Part shown: positions 11,291 to 24,982 of the stretch, piece after piece
Position numbering within the stretch: position 1 is the first letter of the stretch
How the letters are laid out: each line of letters opens with the position of its first letter
NCBI GenBank assembly: GCA_963854835.1
Contig: OY978526.1
Span: 16,966,368 to 17,030,367, forward strand
Direction of reading: 5' to 3'
Source of the DNA: Megamerina dolium
Taxonomy: Eukaryota > Arthropoda > Insecta > Diptera > Megamerinidae
Length of the DNA stretch: 64,000 nt
The notes under the pieces: generated by a model
Told to the model about the DNA's origin: nothing
The model's database searches: none
What the model saw: the letters and a program-made list of their open reading frames with translations, nothing else
Translations under genes and position numbers: made by a program

Positions 11291-14200
11291 ATTTTTTACA
11301 ATAATTTCGAACAAGATTTTACCAAATTTTGGACAATATTGCAACAAATTTTCGACATTAATTTCTTCGACCATAATTCAAGTAGCATATTTTGCACGAT
11401 ATAACGAATTGGGACCACAGAGGTTTTAAGTAATATCAAAGAAACTACATTTTTCAAATTTTAAAAATTACTTTTAAATATTATTCGAATAATTAAGTTT
11501 ATGTCGCGAAATTGTTGTAAGATTTTCAATATAATTTTGCCAATTCAAGTACGAACAAATTGATAATTTCTATTTTCTACGACTTTGAATAAATGTAAAA
11601 CAAAGGAGTACTGTATTCGGTAGGAATTTTAAAAAAAGTTGAATGCGTCGTTCTTAAATTTGAAGAATTTTGCCATTTACACAAAGTAGTAAGCACTACA
11701 TAAAAAATTTGAAGTAATTTCCATCATAAATAAGCATTGCTCCAATGCAAAAGTGTGCTTAAAACAAAATTATAAATTCCTATAGGACTTGTTCACACAC
11801 TTGGTCTCACACAATATATTTATTAGGTATTATTATATATTTTAGGGATTAGCCGAATCAGACCACTTATATGGGTCCCTTTTCGTCCCTCAAATCGTGT
11901 GTTAATTATTTGTTCGGTTGCAGAATTCTTCTACTTCCTTCCTCATAATAATATCACGAGTTATTTCAAGCATCTCTTCAGTTCATCAATAAATTGGCGA
12001 CCCAGTGTGGACATCCTCCAAGTAAGTAAATAGGTAAGTTTCATAGCAAATATATTGGACAAACGGTAGAAAAAATTAAACAATTAAGATTTTTTTTTTT
12101 AAATAAATGAAAAACTTTGTATGGAGACTATGTTTATTTATGCACGAAATTACTTCAAATATTGTGTGGAATACTATTTTGGTTAACAAATAAGATATCC
12201 AAAATTTTAGATTAAGGCATTCAGAAATAATGGTACCTTCTATACAAATTTCTTCATTGATTGCACACATTTTCATATTTATAACTGCAATGACTTCAGA
12301 TTTCGTTTGGTGCGAATTCTGATAAAAAAAAGAAAATGGTAATCACGAGATTTCTTGAAAATACTGTTAAAAATTGATTGTTTGCTTAAGTCTTTAAAAT
12401 GTTCCCGTCTGTGGAAGAACTAGAAAAAGTATATATGAAGTCATGATCAAACCTAGCAAATGATTATTATCACCAGATTCCTTGTGCCCAAGTTAGGTAC
12501 AAATGATTTGTACCTCGTCTGTTGGCGTTCATAAGTTAACGGTAATTATCTTAAAGCGTTACCAACTTAGAAATAAAAACATTTTATAACATCTCTGACT
12601 GGACTTTTTGAATTGATTTTTGTTTCACTAAATGTATATCAATTTTATATAAAGGTATTTGTAGAGAAGAATAGGTCTTTCAAATATTGAATCCCTTCGT
12701 CCGATTCAAGTGCAATTTCTTTATTTTGTCGTCGTTGTAAATGTATTATGGCATTAGTGTGTTGTACTTAGTTATGTCTGTAATAATAAAATATAATTTA
12801 TTCTTTAAATAAAAATCAAATAATTACAATATACCAACCTACACATGTAAGAAAGTTTAACAATTTGCTTAATTATTTATATATATACATTATTATGGAA
12901 AAGAAACAGAAAATATTTGTAAAAATGAAAATCAAAATGAAATAATAAATATTATTAAAGAAATTAAATCTAAAAGAAAAGTGATGTGAATTTAATTGAA
13001 ATATATATAATTTAAAAAAATCATAAAAGTATAGTTACATATAGTATTGTAATGCTATATATTTTGCAGATTTTTATTTTATATGCGAATATCTATAACA
13101 TTTTTTTGTGTTCTGTATTTTTATTAGAAATATTTGAGACTATAGCACACAATCACATTTTGTTCAATCGTCCTGTAACATAAAACACACAAATTCATAC
13201 ATACGAGTACAACAATAACAACAACAACTATGACAATGGCATCAAAATGTTGTCCTTTTACCCAAAAATGTGTTTACAACTGACAGCAAAAAAGATGGAT
13301 GACTCTGATGTCAATGGCGCAAAATTTATAAAACGGCAAGTACTCCTTGTACTATTCCCACTATGATAACGAATACCGTTTCTAAGGGTATGCGTGTCCG
13401 TTTGTACATGTTTCTATTTTGTTTGTTTGTTTGTTTGTTTGTTCGCTTGTCACTAGCCTTTACTAGCAACAGAGATCCATAGAGTGCGTGTGTGTGTGCG
13501 TGTGTACCTTTTTCGGACACCAACTGAGAGAGGTGGTGGTGAATTATAATTGTGAATGGCGTTGTTGGCTGATGGTCGATTGGTTGACTATAATATAGGT
13601 ATGTATTGTATAATACTGCGATATATGTATATAGTATTTTCAAGAACATTTCAATTTTCTCAAGAGAATTTTAAGATGCTTTTACACTTTTGATTGTAGA
13701 AAAAACCAAAATCACAACCAACTTCACTTTATTGGGAAAAAATTGGAAGTTTATATTCATAAAATCATGTCAATCAGAAGCAAAATTTATTCCCTGCACA
13801 TCAAATATCATTTTTAGCTATATTTTAAACGTAATTTATAAAATCGGCTGCAGCGACAATTTTTTAGTATTTCATAAAACCTTTGAATAAAACTGAAACT
13901 CAGTAAATATGAATATATTTGTTAAAGAATGTATGAGTTCGAGAATGGGAGGAATCGGATGAAAGTCACGCCTATTTCCCATAGAAAAGTAGGTTTTCCC
14001 AAAGTGTGTCTATGGGACAATATCTTCTGGCATTCATTAAATATTATTAGATTACAATTGAATTATTTATTGGAAAGTTTTATACCAATAGGAATCTTTT
14101 TCAGCGCATTGGTGTGACATTTATTTTTTTCAGTGAACAGTTTAACGTACATACATCTATATACAATATAAATACAATGTATGTAGTATTACTTTTGAAG

Positions 14201-15419
14201 TACCAAAATATTTTCTACTCTTACTATTCTTCTTGCTGCTGCTGCTGCTGCTGCTGCTGTTGCTGCTGCTGTCAACAATGTCGATTTAACGAAAAGTGAA
14301 TGTCAGCTAAAGTAGTATGTAGACATGAGGCTGTTGTCCAGCTGAGATCTGAAGAGAGTGCATATATTCGTACATACACATGTATGTACTAACATTTTCT
14401 ATTTACTAGAATACATGTACATGAATTGTATTACTTACTGCATCACTAGTGAAATTTTTTTTTGACAGAAGTGGTGAAAATTTAAGATTGATCACCCATA
14501 AGGGTGTTGAACAAAATTGATTTAACGTAGGTACACATACATAGTACCTATGTATTGTTGTATAGATACGAAATGAACGAACACACGTTATGATGGTTGC
14601 TTGTACTTGTGTCGTATAAAACCCAAATGTTGTCAAAAATATTCTCTATCACCTTACATATATACAAATTTTTTAATACTTTCTTCAACAAATGCTGCCA
14701 TGGTTCATTATAAATGTACTTATGGATAGTATAAGTATGATGGTATATGTTTGTATGTGCATGTAAAATTTGGATTTCCCAATGGTAACTTATAGCTACC
14801 GATATAATTTTCATTTTCGAATTTAGTAGCCGTATAGACGAGAGTAAAAGGAATCATATATGTATGAACTGAATGAAATTTAATTTAATTAAATTAATGC
14901 TTGATTAAATTAATGCGAGTAAGTCTAATGGAATTCTATTTTGGGTTGCAATAGAAAACAAGGTTCACTTCTACATAAAGATGGAGATCTTAGAAATGAA
15001 AGGTGATTATGATAGTATTCTCAACGGAAGAGTGCTAACTTTTACTAGCAGTAAATAATGCTTAATTAGCTAATTAGCTAATTAACCCAAAAATTATATT
15101 TTTTTATTTAAAGAAATACAGTGATTATTATTCATTAAGTGAAATTTCTTCAAAAACTTCTCAAGAACTCTGAACTTTTTACTTTATTTTTTTTTTCATA
15201 CCCGTAGTTCTATTTTATCGGTTCAGACAACCATTTCAACTGTGCATCGGTTCACTCCTCTTCCACCGCAACAACTAAATTGGTTGCATTGTGTTTGTAA
15301 TGCGGCATCAACCCTATTTCCCAGATTTATCCCCCTGCAATGTCTTTATAGAGGATGGACTATGTAGTGATTTTTTTTAATCATATGTCATTTTCACAGT
15401 GACAGCTCTTTTCCACTGG
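11291..15419. other. Gene-free AT-rich stretch with microsatellites
   Basis: No gene is supported. It holds a GTTT repeat at 13421-13444, a CTG/TTG repeat at 14234-14271, and at about 13929-14010 one copy of a dispersed repeat motif (AATCGGATGAAAGTCACGCC then a phrase like CCCATAGAAAAG) also seen at 26.3-27.0 kb and, inverted, near 31.1 kb. Open frames here are short and of low complexity. Confidence 0.5.
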
Positions 15420-16170
15420 AAATTTTGACAGAAGGTCAGTATCATATCTCCGCGAAACGAAATGAATCGCTTTACGCTTGAACAATCTTGATAAACAATG
15501 CAAATTTATTTCCAAAGTTAATGTTGTGTGACCCAAAACAGTGCGTCTATTGTGAAGAAGTTTCTTTACACTTTTCTGGAGAAGCGTATTTTCAACTCAG
15601 CGGCTATATTAACAAGCAAAACTGCCGCATCTAGGGATCGAAAGCTCATGTATCCTCAGAGAATAACAGTTTGGTGGGGATTTTGGAACGATGGCATCAT
15701 TGGTTCATTTTACTTTCAAAATACTGCTTTAAATTCCACTTCATTCCTTGATAAACCATTTTTTGAAGCCGCAAGTTGAAAACATGGACTTAGACGATCT
15801 TTGGTTTCAGCAGGATGGCGCGCCTTTCCACACAGCCCCTGCCACAATCGATCTTTTTTGCACGAAGTTCGATAACAGTGTTATCAATCGTCTCAGCGAT
15901 GTCAATTGGACGCCTCGGAGCAGAAATTTGTCGCTGGTAAACTTTTTGTGGGGCGCCATGAAGGACCTTGTTATACGAAAAATCCATTAACGATTTACTG
16001 CCTTAAGAGAACATCGAGCAAGCCATTCATTAGAGAGCCAAAAATTGTCACCAAGGTCTTAGAAAAATAGATTGTGAGAATGCGCTGCTGTGAAGCCAGC
16101 CGAGGCAGTCACATGAATGTAGTCGTATTCCATAAATAATGGCCAATTTGCTCTTTAGAATAAAGCAATA
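15420..16170 (+). pseudogene. Tc1/mariner-superfamily transposase relic
   Basis: A start-like MNRFTLEQ is encoded at 15462, followed by a stop and an internal deletion. A frame at 15528-15779 contains RITVWWGFWNDGIIG, and an overlapping frame at 15748-15990 contains LWFQQDGAPFHTAPATIDL and NFLWGAMKDL, so there is a frameshift near 15760. These are the core motifs of IS630/Tc1-type DDE transposases; the second catalytic Asp (QQDG) is kept. The third acidic residue expected just before FLWG appears to be replaced (LSLVNFLWG). The copy is dead. The ends were not identified, so the limits are approximate. Confidence 0.7.
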
Positions 16171-18345
16171 ATGTGCCAAAAAAAAAAAAATTATTTTTGT
16201 TAATTTTTTTTTTTAATTCTTAAAGAAACTCTTGTATATGGTCCAACCTCTATTTCCAAACATTAAGAAATTGCTCGTAGGGAAAAGGTTTGAGTTCAAC
16301 GAAAAGTCGTTTATGAAAATTTTGAGGAGATGGAAAAATCATATTATTTGAAATGTTTAACAACTTGGTGCACCGTTGGAATATATCAAACTATAGATTG
16401 CATCAAATACGTTAAAAAATAAGTACATTTTTGATGAAAAAATTAATTTTCCGCTTTTTTTATCACTTACACTCATCAGCATCTTCTCGTATATCCGAAA
16501 ATCTCATGCAGGACTTCCACGTCCATTCGATACAACGACTAAGAGAATCATCGTGTTAAAATAACAGTAACAATGCTGATATATTCATTCATCACAATTA
16601 TATTTCTTGCCACATAGCAATTACATATATGAACGTACTTGAATTACATGATACTTATTAACATAAAAATGCGTTTTTCGGTAATTTGTCAGCATTAAAT
16701 CAATTTGTAATTTGCAATTTGCCAATCAAAATCATGTTCAAGGAAATATTTACAGCAAACACCTCTACACTATACTTAAATAAATAAGTATATGGCCCAT
16801 ACTGTAGGTATATACAATATATGTATGCTCGCATGTTCATATAGTACATGTGGCGATCAGAAATTGGAGCATGAAACCCGTTTCGTATGTATGTATGTAT
16901 GTATGTTACTACATTCATGTAGATACCTAAATACAATTACATGTGTATGTGCAAGTAATGTAACCTTGAAAAAAAAATTAAAATAAAATAAAATAAAATA
17001 TCTTTTGTGGCATAATTCTTGAAATAATCTTACCAAATAGGTTTAAATGTACATGAACAGTTTGCCTTATAAAATAATAATGCTTAATAAAAACAAGAAA
17101 TAAAAGAAATATTTATATATGTACAATTAAAAAATAAATAATAACAAATTATATTAAAAGAAAGACAAACCACACGCAATACATACCGTTTAAAGAAATA
17201 ACAAAGAAAAAAAAAATTTATAAATATGTGTAATCAACTGAATGAATTTAATATATTCATTCACTCACCGGTGTTTTCATAACCGATTGTACATGAATGC
17301 AGTAATCAGTTGTATCAACAGCAAGCAAATAAAATGAGATTGCATATAAAAAGCATAAAATGCACATAATAACTACTTTGGATTATACATAAATATGCAC
17401 ATCACTTTACCACATAAGTACTAAGTTTAGGTATCTAATATCTGAACCAGAGAGAAATAAAACTCCACATGATCGCCTATTGTATTTTTTTCTTTATTAG
17501 TTAAACCTAAATTATCACATATCGAATTTTGTTCAATGGCCAAAATAGCATTTGAAGTATTCCAGCAAATTCATGCGATTCAATGTTCCGCGATGAGTGG
17601 CAAGTTAGTCAAAACTCGGCAACAGCAACACCATCACTTGGGACAACAAATGATTATATGTATGTGTGTGTGTGTGTGTGGAATACAAACGCCTGATTAA
17701 CAATTTTGTATTGTATTGTAGTATTTTTCAAATGATGTTTAATTTGTCTAAATTTTGTTCATGAAAATGCCTTCTTTGGAATTAATGCATGCATACATTG
17801 TTTTTTGCAACGACCATAAACAGAATGTGATCTGTAATATACAAAAAAGAAATAATATCAAATAATAAATAAAAATGTTTTGTCATGAAATTTCATAATA
17901 ATAATTTGAAAATTAAATCAAATCTTCCATCATATAGAACTACTTCTTACCTTAATGGCGAATATTCCGTTATTTAAATTAATATCACCATACATATCAC
18001 CATATAAAATTGTCCAATAAGTAACAGTTTGCAAAATTTTGTAAAAAAAAAAATAATAAACTCCGTTTAGAACGCGTTGGTCATTTCCTTTGTCTGACCT
18101 CCTTGAACTCAACACAAAACACTGAATGACGCGTCACAAAACAACGACTCATATTTATAGTTGCCGCTGACTTTCGTCATAATAGATCCTACAATACAGA
18201 TCTCTTAACTTAATATAGTGGTACGTACATACATAAATACATACAATAATTTTGTGATTTCTTCCTTGCTTCGTTTCTTCATTTATTCGCAACTCAGCAA
18301 CTTCTTGTTGCTTGAGTTCTACAGCTTTACTATATTTTTTTTTTT
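16171..18345. other. Intergenic, no gene seen
   Basis: AT-rich non-coding DNA with simple repeats: TATG (about 16886-16908), AATAA (about 16976-17000) and TG (about 17661-17680). No coding frame or element end is convincing. Confidence 0.5.
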
Positions 18346-19640
18346 ACCCTACACCCATAACGATGGGTATATTCATTTTGGTATAATATTTGCTTAATAA
18401 TTTAATAAAAATTTCAATATGCCTTTGGTCTCGCTGAATTCGAATTCAAGGCTGGTGTGAGTTGGATTTTTTCCGTAACCACAAAACCATATAGAAGATA
18501 GAAGGTAAGTATATCTAAGAGAAACCTTGGGGCCGAAGAATTTTTGGCCGCTGGTGATAAATTTCAATGCAATAGGGGTATTTACCGGACAATTCTGACA
18601 TTATTTGTAGTTTTCAGGTACTGTTAAGTCATAATTGTAGGCGATACTTCCCAAAGAGTAAAGATAAAGAGTATGAATATTCAGAGAAAATGGTGGATAG
18701 GAAAAATTAATTGGGGTGAGTCATCTGATTTACCCCCTGGGAACGTTGGGAAGAAATTAATGAATATTTCAAGTTTCATCATTTTTTTTAATGTTAAGGA
18801 CGATTTGACCGAGTCAAATCAGTCGCGGATTTGAAGGCGGACTTTTTCCTTTTTTTTTGGTGTGTCTGTGGATTTCACCTGATTATCATCGAGAGCACGA
18901 GAGTATTATTTTTTTTTGGGTTATATGATATTTTTGAAATAGTCAGGCCGCGTATACTAGATGTATTTTATATGCTTAAAAAATAGGTGTTTATTAACCA
19001 TGTTGGGTCTACAAGTCCATATTTTAACTTTGAGGCGTTGCATACCAACTGTTTTATAATTCTTTCATTCAAACCACAATCGGGATGCAGACGAAATAGT
19101 CAGATAAGTCTGTCCTTCATTACATCAGTTCAGGACCATTTCTTGAAATTCTATTGTCCTACACCCGCTCTTACATTGAGCAGTAGACAAAAGATATCGG
19201 GAGCTCCTATCACAATAACATCCCTGGCCAGTCCTACAATTTCTAGAAAATCCTAATTAAAGATTCCTCTTAGACTATTTAATAGGTTATTACAGGCTCA
19301 AGTATCATCTTTATAAAATAGGTATATTTAAAGAAACAACTTGTATTTGCCATTAGCCAGAATTATAATGCATTAGGGGCAAACCTAATCTCCATAGTCA
19401 GCCTCAGTCCGTCTGGCATCAATTTTGCTTTAGGAAAATATCTCTTAAACGTCATAAGCTTGCTTTAGGACAATATGCACCATTTTGTCTCCTCTTTTTT
19501 TTTTTTGTCAACAAATTTTAATTAACAATAAATATAAATCCTTGGAGACCATTATATTATAGATATTTTAAAGAGAATCACGACATAGAGTCTCTTCACG
19601 TGCAGGGTATAAATAAGTCGGTCTAGACCGGTACTGAAAA
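18346..19640. repeat. Diverged dispersed repeat element
   Basis: The left end reads TTTACCCTACACCCATAACG followed by GATGGGTATATTCATTTTGG, and the right side has TGCAGGGTATAAATAAGTCGG at about 19601-19621 followed by the inverted GGTCTAGACC, the same style of ends as the element at 8958-11290. Inside, at about 18790-18840, is a module (AAGGACGATTTGACC, AGTCGCGGATTTGAAGG) that recurs at 39.0, 46.6, 51.3 and 61.7 kb. No coding capacity is seen. Confidence 0.45.
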
Positions 19641-20852
19641 ACTATGTCCTACTTGTTTTTATCTTGCTTGATCAAGTTTTTATTTTCTTTTTATATAAAA
19701 CTTGTATAAAGTTCAACAGATTTTAATTTTTTTCTTCTCATTACTTACATTTTATATCTCCTTTTTTCCCCGTGATCACAAAGTGCTGATGAACTGAACA
19801 GTATCTTCCACAACCGAAAGAGTATGAGAGACACACAGAGAGAGAGAGAGAGAGAGAGACAAGACAGAACGAAAGGGAAATTTTACGATTAGACTGCTGT
19901 TGTGTTTAAAAGCAAATTTAATGTTGGAAATGCATTCAATAATAATGTCTGCCAAAATCTGAAAGAGTACACACATTTCTACCGGTACGTAATGCATTGC
20001 GAAACAAGTTGAATCAGTTGAGCCAGGTGTATGTAAGATTCACTTTTTCAAAATGACGCAGTTAAATTGGATATCAGCCAAATCTATATGGCTTGTACAA
20101 GGGTTAGTAAGAATTTTTGTAATGACCTTCAAAGTTTGTCTGTCTTCATGTTATCCCTATGATGTTGAATTTATGTAATATGAACCGATTATAAGTTACC
20201 CTAAAAAAAATCTTTATTTACCAATAAAGAACAGGTGTTTTATATGATTTCTTGAATGATTTCTGTTTACAAGGCATACAATTTACTTGCTCAAGATTTG
20301 ATATTGTGTTAGCATATATGTATAATGTAAAATAAATGCTTTAATATGACATTTATTTTTATAATTGTTCTTTTTGCTATTTTTCTTGAAATCATAAAAT
20401 TCACAGATCTCACCATATATCTATGTACTCGTACCTATTCAATGACAATGAGTTTGGAACGGTCATTGCACTCATTTCACCGCATTATAGTGTCGATTTA
20501 AAAGAATATGCAAATACAATATATAAACTGGTATCTGCAGAAAATAACGAAGATATTTATTATTTTTTATTTTTTTTTTTCTTACCTAACAGACATATCT
20601 ACTACATATATGGCAAATTACGAACTGACCCTTTGAAAAATGTCTATGAACTCAGTCTTATTGAACCAGATTTACAATAACAAAGTGTTCTGGAATACAA
20701 TACAGATGCCAAAGAGCGTCCAGCAAAAATTATATTCTTTTGTATTCAGATCCTTTTATGCACCGCATAATGCAGCAGTAAAATGAGTTCAAAGGCACCC
20801 ATGTATGTTTGAGTTTTTCAAGTATAGAATATATTTTTAAAATTAACAGCTT
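19641..20852. other. Intergenic, with GA repeat
   Basis: A GA dinucleotide run lies at 19837-19859. An 85-codon plus-strand frame at 20423-20680 (MYSYLFNDNEFG...) has no family I recognise and a T-rich run in its middle; I do not call it a gene. Confidence 0.45.
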
Positions 20853-20978
20853 TTATTTTTGTTGTATGTACTCGTAAGTTATATTATGTTTGTATTTCGT
20901 CTTTTGACTATGTATTTTTAATAAATTAATTTAGTAGGAAGCATTATGGGAATCCATTTTGACAAGTCCAAACAATAT

Positions 20979-21627
20979 TTAATGATGATAAGCTGAATAG
21001 GTGGTAGTGTATTGAGAAACTGGTGCAGCATAAGCCAAAGGTGCTGACTTCAATAGGGTTGCTGGAGCAGAAGAATAGTGTGTTGCCACTGGTGCAGAGT
21101 AGTGAGTGACTGGCGCAGAGTAGTGAGTGATTGGAGCAGCATACTGTTCAATTGGAGCAGCATAACGAGCAACGGGAGCAACTGCTACAGCTTTGACAAG
21201 CGGTTCACGATGGACAACAGCATTGAAACCATTAAGATCATCAGCTGTGTATTTGACGGTACGTTTGTAGCCATCAGCATCGATTAGAGAGTATTCACCA
21301 TGTACAGCATCACCATCACGTTCCTCTGTTTGACTCTTTGAGTCACCGGTCAATGTATCCTCAACACCATATGAGAATTTGTATTGTGGATGAAGATCAT
21401 ACTCCTCGTTCGACTTCAAGATAACATTCTCAGCAAGAGCAACTGGTGCCGAATGATGAACTGCTACTGGAGCGGCAGCATGATACACCTGGGGCAATGG
21501 CACATAACCGGCACTGGCGATAGCGACAAATGTCAAAGCGAATACGAGCTGAAAATATAAATTATATCCACTGACAAACTTGAAATTTGAATATATCTAG
21601 TTTATGTATGTATACCTTGAATGCCAT
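20979..21627 (-). CDS. RR-2 cuticle protein 1 (Ccp84A-like)
   Basis: Exon 1 is 21627-21616 (MAFK), intron 21615-21549 (GT-AG), exon 2 is 21548-20979; 193 residues. A signal peptide ending near AIASAG shows secretion. The chitin-binding RR-2 domain spans about residues 52-120 ([60 protein letters not shown]). Flanks carry [12 protein letters not shown] and HH repeats typical of cuticle proteins, which crosslink with chitin in the exoskeleton. A poly(A) signal lies at 20858-20853 on the minus strand. Its closest relative in the window is gene 2 at 24253, which points the other way. Confidence 0.92.
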
Positions 21628-21689
21628 ATTGATTTGTTTTTATGATTTGCTTGAGTTGTTGAGTTCTTTGCAGAAGTGAACACAAGAAG

Positions 21690-21728
21690 TGAATGATAGA
21701 TTTCTTTGATTTGCTGTCAACTTTTATA
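21690..21728 (-). promoter_or_regulatory. Core promoter of cuticle gene 1
   Basis: TATAAAAG (21728-21721 on the minus strand) is followed 30 bp later by TATCATTCA (21698-21690), a likely initiator. The ATG is about 100 bp downstream of the TATA box. Both motifs and the spacer match cuticle gene 2. Confidence 0.75.
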
Positions 21729-21729
21729 C

Positions 21730-24156
21730 CAAATATCTGCATATGTGCTATGATATTACTCTGTTATTGTATTTAGTTGAGTTTTTTTTTTTTGTTTTTG
21801 ATGTAAGAGCGAAGGTGTAAAGAAGTTGTTAGCGTTATTGTATCAACTCATTACTCATAAGTTTATGCTGATTAGCGATAAGTAACTTGTATTTATATGT
21901 GCCAGTACATATAAGTAAAGATTAAGTCAACTATATATGTACATATGTATAGTATATTTTTATAAGGACATAATAATTCCATTCTTATTCATTTGAAATC
22001 GCATAGAAACATTATTAAAATGGTAATAGTTTATTCAAAAAGGTAGGATTTAAATAAGATTGATTTAATTATCTGATCAAATTCAATTATATTAGAATCT
22101 TTTTTTTTGTTCACTAAAGAACAAAATCAAACTGCAAGGGATGATACCAAAAAGGGAATAATTGTTTTTAAAAACATTTATTCAATAGTTATTGGATACG
22201 TGGGCTTATACTTAGAACAAAAACGAAGCAAAGTTTTACAAAGTATTCTTCCATGGAAAGTAATACACTCTTATAGGTTCACACGCATATAATGTAAACT
22301 TATTTTCCATAATTCCTTTACAACAATCTACACCAGCTTTTTCATGATCCATGATCAAACCATGCGGTATCCAATTTGAAGGTTCTTGTAATATTTTATT
22401 GATGCTTGCCATACCTACTAATACCCAACAATATCTCAATTTTATGATATGGCGTGATGACTACAATTCAAGCTCATCAATGCAATCTTATTGCGAAAAA
22501 TTATCATACAAATAAGTTCCCGATATATTTCTCTTTTTGATCGATATGAAGTTTTCAAATGTCTGTAAATGAAACAAATGTGTCTCACTCGGAAAAACAT
22601 TCAGAGCACGTTTATGCTAAAAATATGAAGGCAGCAGTAGCGTTTCCAATCCTAAAATCTAAGTAACAGCACTGGGGAAAATTTTTAAACAGTCTGCGAA
22701 AGACATAAAATTTGGATAATTTCAAATATTTTCTTCTAAGTATTTCTAAAAACTTCCGTCTACTTTTTTCAGGGAAAAAAAGTCTCATATAGTGCTCAAG
22801 GTTAGATCTCAAATTTCGGATTAAAGTAATTTGCCAGAGAATCGCCCATAAAGGTTTGAAATGTATGTCCGACCTCAATAGCTTTTGCCTTCAATATTAC
22901 TTCCAAACATATTTACCTTGAATTTTGACCTTAAGGGACCTCTCATACAAAATGAACGCTAGCAGACCTAAAAATTGACAAATAGCTTAGTAGTTTTCTA
23001 GAAATCGGTTCTAGACTGATGAAATGTATAACTAATCCACATTAAAATTTTCTCACCAATATTTCCTTCTATCCCTTAAGGGAGCACTCCTTATAAAATT
23101 TTCGCTTTTATAATGGCAGAAAAATCTTAAAAGAAATCTGGTCTAATTCTGGAATTTCGTTTTGTTTCCTTGGCAAAAAATATTTGAAATAATCCAAATT
23201 TTATATTTTTCCATGAGGCAAATTGTTAAAAAATATATCCCACCTTAATATATATGCTTCCATTTGAAGGAGTCTACTGGATCTCAGGAAAATCGAATGC
23301 TATAGTTTCTGTAGTAGTTCATCAGTATCAAGACATTCCTTGATAGTTGATATGACGTAATAATATAAAGTGAAAGCGCCTTCCAAAGGACTAGTGTTGT
23401 TATAATGTGCATATTATCTCTGGGATAAGTGACTTGTATTAAAGTTGCGTCCTGAACTACAAAATCGCTTCAAAAGTAATTTTAAAATTGCGCAATACCT
23501 TATTTTTTTTTTTTTTGGATTTTTCTGGAAATGCCCGAAGAGAGACTATATGCCATGTTTACAAAAAAAGCAAAAATTTTAAATCGAACACTAAGCATTT
23601 CAAAAATCACCATATGAATAAGGCAATACTTTAAATTTTGTTTAATCCCGCTACGTCCGAATAAAAAAAAATACTTTCATTTCATCTTCGCAGCCTGTAC
23701 AAAGCAATGTAACTAAATATGCATATAGTCCTTAGTATACAATTTCAATTATGCAAGCATTTTGATTGTCCATGAACTTTTCCATAAATGGGGATTGATT
23801 GCAGGCACATTGGGTTCTTATTGAATGAAATCCTTATGTAGCAAAAAAAAAAACAAAACAAAATCACACCATCACCATCTTATTGTAAATTATCACAACA
23901 TTCCATATAAATTGCACATATGTATTGTATTCAGTTCATTTTGCTCATACATACATATACCTAGATAGCTATTGTACTAGCTATTGTATGATATGATACT
24001 TGCAAAATTCAAGAAGGTCAACATCACAATATCACGTTAACGAAGTGAAGCTATTAAGTGATTTGATATGAGTTGGTAAAAGAAGCAAATGACGAAAAAG
24101 AAGAAGAAGAAGAAGACGAAGAAGAAGAAGGGCGAAAAACTAAATGTTATTCAAAG
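21730..24156. other. Spacer between inverted cuticle genes 1 and 2
   Basis: This 2.4-kb interval between two head-to-head promoters is AT-rich and has no gene. A GAA-rich purine tract at about 24091-24130 lies just upstream of the TATA box of gene 2. Confidence 0.55.
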
Positions 24157-24195
24157 TATAAAAGTTGGCAACAAATCAAAGTAATGTATCATTCA
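24157..24195 (+). promoter_or_regulatory. Core promoter of cuticle gene 2
   Basis: TATAAAAG at 24157-24164 and TATCATTCA at 24187-24195, 30 bp apart. The following leader (TTCTGCAAAGAACTCAA) is shared with gene 1. Confidence 0.75.
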
Positions 24196-24252
24196 TTTCT
24201 TGTCTTCAATTCTGCAAAGAACTCAAATATCAAAAAAACTAAATCCTAAGCC

Positions 24253-24896
24253 ATGTCATTCAAGGTATGTAAATATATGAATCGTCATGGCAAAGTAAAG
24301 CTGACACGATCATTTTAAACTACTACTTATATGCAATTAGTCATTTTGGCACTTGGCCAATTTTAAATTAAATCGTATATATGTATTGTTTTATTTTACT
24401 TTTTCAGCTCATTTTCGCTCTCGCATTTGTCGCTGTCGCAAGTGCCGGTTATGTGCCGCTGCATCAAGTATATCATGTTGCCGCACCAGTAGCTATCCAT
24501 CACTCTGCACCAGTTGCTCTTGCTGAAAAGGTTATCGTAAAGTCGAACGAGGATTACGATCTACATCCACAATATCAATTCTCTTATGGTGTTGAGGATA
24601 AATTGACCGGTGACTCAAAGAGTCAGACAGAACAACGTGATGGTGATGCTGTACATGGTGAATACTCCCTAATCGATGCTGATGGTTATAAGCGTACCGT
24701 CAAATATACAGCTGATGATCATAATGGTTTCAATGCAGTTGTCCATCGTGAACCACTTGTCAAAGCTGTAGCAGTTGCTCCAGTTGCACACTATGCTGCT
24801 CCCGCAACCATCATTAAATCAGCACCTTTGGCGTACACAGCACCAGTTGCCCATTATACTACATACTCGGCTCCATCTATTGGCTATCATCATTAA
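24253..24896 (+). CDS. RR-2 cuticle protein 2 (Ccp84A-like)
   Basis: Exons 24253-24264 (MSFK) and 24408-24896, intron GT-AG of 143 nt; 166 residues. The N-terminus is a signal peptide ending at AVASAG. The RR-2 chitin-binding domain is at about residues 52-120 ([46 protein letters not shown]). The tail is Ala/Pro/Val-rich and ends YHH. Poly(A) signal AATAAA at 24977-24982. It is nearly the same protein as gene 1, which is divergently transcribed 2.6 kb away; gene 1 has extra HYSAPV-type repeats in its tail. A structural exoskeleton role follows from the family. Confidence 0.93.
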
Positions 24897-24982
24897 ATGA
24901 TGCTATAAATGTACATATTATCGATGAATTCGTTGAAAATTATCACTTGAATTTATTTATTTATTTTTTTTTTTTTAATAAA

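Noticed and set aside
20423..20680. 85-codon plus frame
   Set aside because: No family recognised, a T-rich run in the middle, no promoter or splice context.
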